Source of the DNA: an uncultured Ilumatobacter sp. | GTDB taxonomy: Bacteria; Actinomycetota; Acidimicrobiia; Acidimicrobiales; Ilumatobacteraceae | Reading direction: 5' to 3' | NCBI GenBank assembly: GCA_937905835.1 | Contig: CALCXK010000010.1 | Location: 1-14,005 of the forward strand | DNA: 14,005 bases | Part shown: positions 12,125-14,005 of the stretch, piece after piece | How the letters are laid out: every line of letters starts with the position of its first letter | How positions within the stretch are numbered: position 1 is the stretch's first letter | The notes under the pieces: generated by a model | What the model was told of the DNA's origin: nothing | The model's input: only the letters and a program-made list of their open reading frames with translations | The model's database searches: none | Made by a program: the position numbers and the translations under genes

Positions 12125-13741
12125 TCACGCCATAGAGACGAGATCGAGCCATTCCTCGGAGTAATAGTCGACATCACCGTCGGGCATCAGCAACACCTTC
12201 GTGGGCTCTAGTTCTCGCACAAATTCCTCGTCGTGGCTGACCAGGATGATCGCCCCAGGCCAATCAACCAAGGCGGAGGCCACGGCCTCGCGCGACGGCG
12301 GGTCGAGGTTGTTGGTCGGTTCGTCGAGGAGAAGCACGTTGTTGCGGCCGACCATCAGCATCGACAGCGCCAACTTCGTCTTCTCACCACCGGAGAGCGT
12401 CCCCGATTCTTGGAACACCTTCTCGCCCGACAACCCGAACATGCCGAGCAGCCCACGAAGCTCGGTTTCGCCAAGCTGCACCTCGGGTGGGACAGCATCA
12501 CGGATGTTGTCGAGGAGCGACTCGTGGACCTTGAGGTTGTCGTGTTCCTGGGCGTAGTAGCCGGCATGCACCTGATAGCCCCACTTGAACTGACCGAGAT
12601 TGGCCTCGGTTTCGCCGGCAAGGATGCGGAGCAGGCTGGTCTTACCGGCGCCGTTCAGACCGAGCACGAGGAGGCGCTCCCCCTTACCAAGGTCGAAGTT
12701 GATGTCTTCGAAGATCGGTGGGCCGCCGTATCCCTTGCACAGCCCCTCGACCGTGACGACCGTGTTGCCGCACTTTGGTGGCGGCGGGAACCTGACCGCC
12801 ATGGTCTTGCCAGCTCGCGGCCCATGCACTCGTTCGCCTTCAAGACGAGCGATCCGCTTCTCGACGCTGTGCGCCATAGCTGCCTTCGTCGCTTTCGCAC
12901 CGAAGCGATCGACGACGGTCTGCAGCCGGTCGATTTCCTTGCCCTGCAAGATCGCCTTCTTGGCGAGGCGTGTCTCGTCATCGGCCCGCGCCCGCTTGTA
13001 CTGGGTGTACGTGCCCTTGTACTCAAAGATCTCACCGACAGCATGCTCGGACGCTCGGTCGAGGTGGATCACACGGGTGATCGCCTCGTCAAGCAGCTCA
13101 AGATCGTGGCTGATGACGAGCAGTGCGCCCTTGTACTCACGGAGGAAGCCGAGCAACCAGATCTTTGCGTCGATGTCGAGGTGATTGGTTGGTTCGTCAA
13201 GACACAGAACTTCGGACCCGGCGAACAGGATGCGGGCCAACTCGATGCGGCGCCGCTGCCCGCCGGACAACGTACTGATCGGCTGATCAAGCCGCTCGTC
13301 TTCGATCCCAAGCCCTGCCGCCATCTGTCGCGCTTCGCTCTCGGCCGCGTAGCCACCGTTGGTCCGGAACGACTCTTCCGCATTGACGTAACGGGAGACG
13401 TTGCGCTCGTCAGGGTTCTCTTCCATGGCGATGCGTAACTTCTCGATGCGCATCACTTGGTCGTCGATCCCGCGGCCCGACAGGATGTGCGTCACACAAG
13501 AACGACCGTCGAGCGCCGAGTCGATCTTCGGGTCCTGCGGGAGATATCCGAAGCCACCTTTGGTGATGACACGACCCGACTTTGGTTCGTTGGCACCGCC
13601 GAGCACCTTGAACATCGAGGTCTTGCCGGCGCCGTTGCGGCCCACGATGCCGACCTTGTCACGCGGCATGACGGTGAAGCTGGCATTCTCAACAAGGAGT
13701 CGACCACCTACTTCCACCGAGATCGCTTGCGCTTGGAGCAT
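12125..13741 (-). CDS. ABC-F family ATPase (ribosome-associated, EttA/Uup/YbiT-like)
   Basis: 538 residues, two ABC domains and no membrane segments, the ABC-F architecture. Domain 1: GRNGAGKT (34-41), LSGGQ (158-162), LCLDEPTNHLD (179-189) and SHD (211-213). A charged linker of about 225-325 (YKRARADDETRLAKKAILQGKEIDRL..., KRIARLEGERVHGP) corresponds to the P-site-tRNA interaction motif region. Domain 2: GLNGAGKT (361-368), LSGGE (449-453), LLDEPTNNLD (471-480) and SHD (502-504). Both Walker B glutamates and H-loops are intact. Known relatives bind the ribosomal E site to adjust translation or protect against antibiotics; which of these applies here is not determined. The ATG at 13741 has TAGCCT 6 nt upstream, indicating a leaderless transcript. 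Confidence 0.93.
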   Translation of the reverse strand: MLQAQAISVEVGGRLLVENASFTVMPRDKVGIVGRNGAGKTSMFKVLGGANEPKSGRVITKGGFGYLPQDPKIDSALDGRSCVTHILSGRGIDDQVMRIEKLRIAMEENPDERNVSRYVNAEESFRTNGGYAAESEARQMAAGLGIEDERLDQPISTLSGGQRRRIELARILFAGSEVLCLDEPTNHLDIDAKIWLLGFLREYKGALLVISHDLELLDEAITRVIHLDRASEHAVGEIFEYKGTYTQYKRARADDETRLAKKAILQGKEIDRLQTVVDRFGAKATKAAMAHSVEKRIARLEGERVHGPRAGKTMAVRFPPPPKCGNTVVTVEGLCKGYGGPPIFEDINFDLGKGERLLVLGLNGAGKTSLLRILAGETEANLGQFKWGYQVHAGYYAQEHDNLKVHESLLDNIRDAVPPEVQLGETELRGLLGMFGLSGEKVFQESGTLSGGEKTKLALSMLMVGRNNVLLLDEPTNNLDPPSREAVASALVDWPGAIILVSHDEEFVRELEPTKVLLMPDGDVDYYSEEWLDLVSMA

Positions 13742-13747
13742 CGGGCC

Positions 13748-13753
13748 AGGCTA
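13748..13753 (-). promoter_or_regulatory. -10 element (TAGCCT) of the ABC-F gene, leaderless
   Basis: Minus-strand TAGCCT (TANNNT) lies 6 nt before the ATG at 13741 with no Shine-Dalgarno. A convincing -35 was not found at 17-19 bp. Confidence 0.45.
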
Positions 13754-13805
13754 CGGTCGTTGTTCGCGGTGACCCTGCTCTCGGCACGAACGGTCTGAGC
13801 AACTG

Positions 13806-14005
13806 ATGTCACTCACGCTTGCCCCCGTTCCGGCTTCCCCATCGCTGGTGCGGGCTGACGCGTGCAACACATCACTTCATTCCAAGGCAACATCGCCCGG
13901 GCCCTCTCGTTCAACGCCTTCGTCTCAGTCGTGCTCGTCGCGCTGAGCCTGCTGTGGGCCGGTCGTCACCGGCCGGGGTTCATCCGCCGGTCGTCGTCGT
14001 CGTGG
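13806..14005 (+). pseudogene. DUF2752-like gene, apparently frameshifted and cut by the window edge
   Basis: Two adjacent frames together spell a DUF2752 domain. One frame gives RWCGLTRATHHFI (about 13846-13884), and the next frame, from about 13886, gives QGNIARALSFNAFVSVVLVAL. The family consensus is C-G-x-T-R-A, six residues, G-(D/N), then a helix ending near 'fNPl', a short inner-membrane protein. The spacing fits exactly if one C is removed from the TTCC at 13883-13886. Upstream the CPFR-type motif is also split across frames near a run of five C (CCCCC), where a missing C would restore C-P-P-F-R. An ATG at 13806 and a GTG at 13862 exist, but neither reads through the whole domain. It is either a decayed gene or a sequencing or assembly error. 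Continuation to the right is unknown. Confidence 0.45.

Noticed and set aside
12233..13438. A 401-codon open frame on the plus strand
   Set aside because: It is a shadow of the ABC-F gene, which carries both complete nucleotide-binding domains on the minus strand.

Overview
The window is gene-dense, high-GC DNA that reads as an actinobacterial chromosome. The gene set suggests an Acidimicrobiia / Ilumatobacter-like lineage: a DEFH-box helicase of the DUF3516 type, an AbiEi-like/DUF559 fusion, HrpB, and a class I two-domain fumarase. Several starts carry a TANNNT-type box 6-8 nt upstream and no Shine-Dalgarno, the actinobacterial leaderless pattern. The taxonomic placement is inference from gene content and style, not from a marker gene.

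Layout. 1-1867 (-): N-terminal 622 codons of a large Ski2-like/DUF3516 helicase, running off the left edge. 1890-2186 (+): a divergent small DUF2007-type protein, only 22 bp from the helicase start. 2187-2331: an 18-bp tandem triplet that runs into a strong 56-nt hairpin. 2332-3234 (+): a winged-helix (AbiEi-like) plus DUF559 nuclease-like protein, followed by a second 52-bp palindrome related to the first. 3290-4150 (-): an eIF-2B/ribose-bisphosphate-isomerase-fold protein that appears to lack the catalytic Asp. 4216-4728 (+), 4745-7258 (+) and 7259-7993 (+): a probable operon of a thioredoxin-fold protein without CxxC, the ATP-dependent helicase HrpB, and a TauE/SafE-type permease. 8167-9471 (+): a lipoprotein alpha/beta hydrolase. 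9526-11175 (+): class I fumarate hydratase with a perfect-centre palindrome in its promoter. 11214-12026 (-): a crotonase-family enzyme. 12125-13741 (-): an ABC-F ATPase. 13806-14005 (+): what looks like a frameshifted DUF2752 gene cut by the right edge.

Most of the window is housekeeping: RNA helicases, translation-associated ABC-F, TCA-cycle fumarase, acyl-CoA chemistry and anion export. The accessory-looking part is 2187-3290. There, an orphan nuclease-type gene lies between two copies of a hairpin-forming repeat of identical length (52 bp), with a tandem array growing out of one arm. This is the best candidate for an undescribed element. No rRNA, tRNA, CRISPR array, insertion sequence or phage gene was seen.
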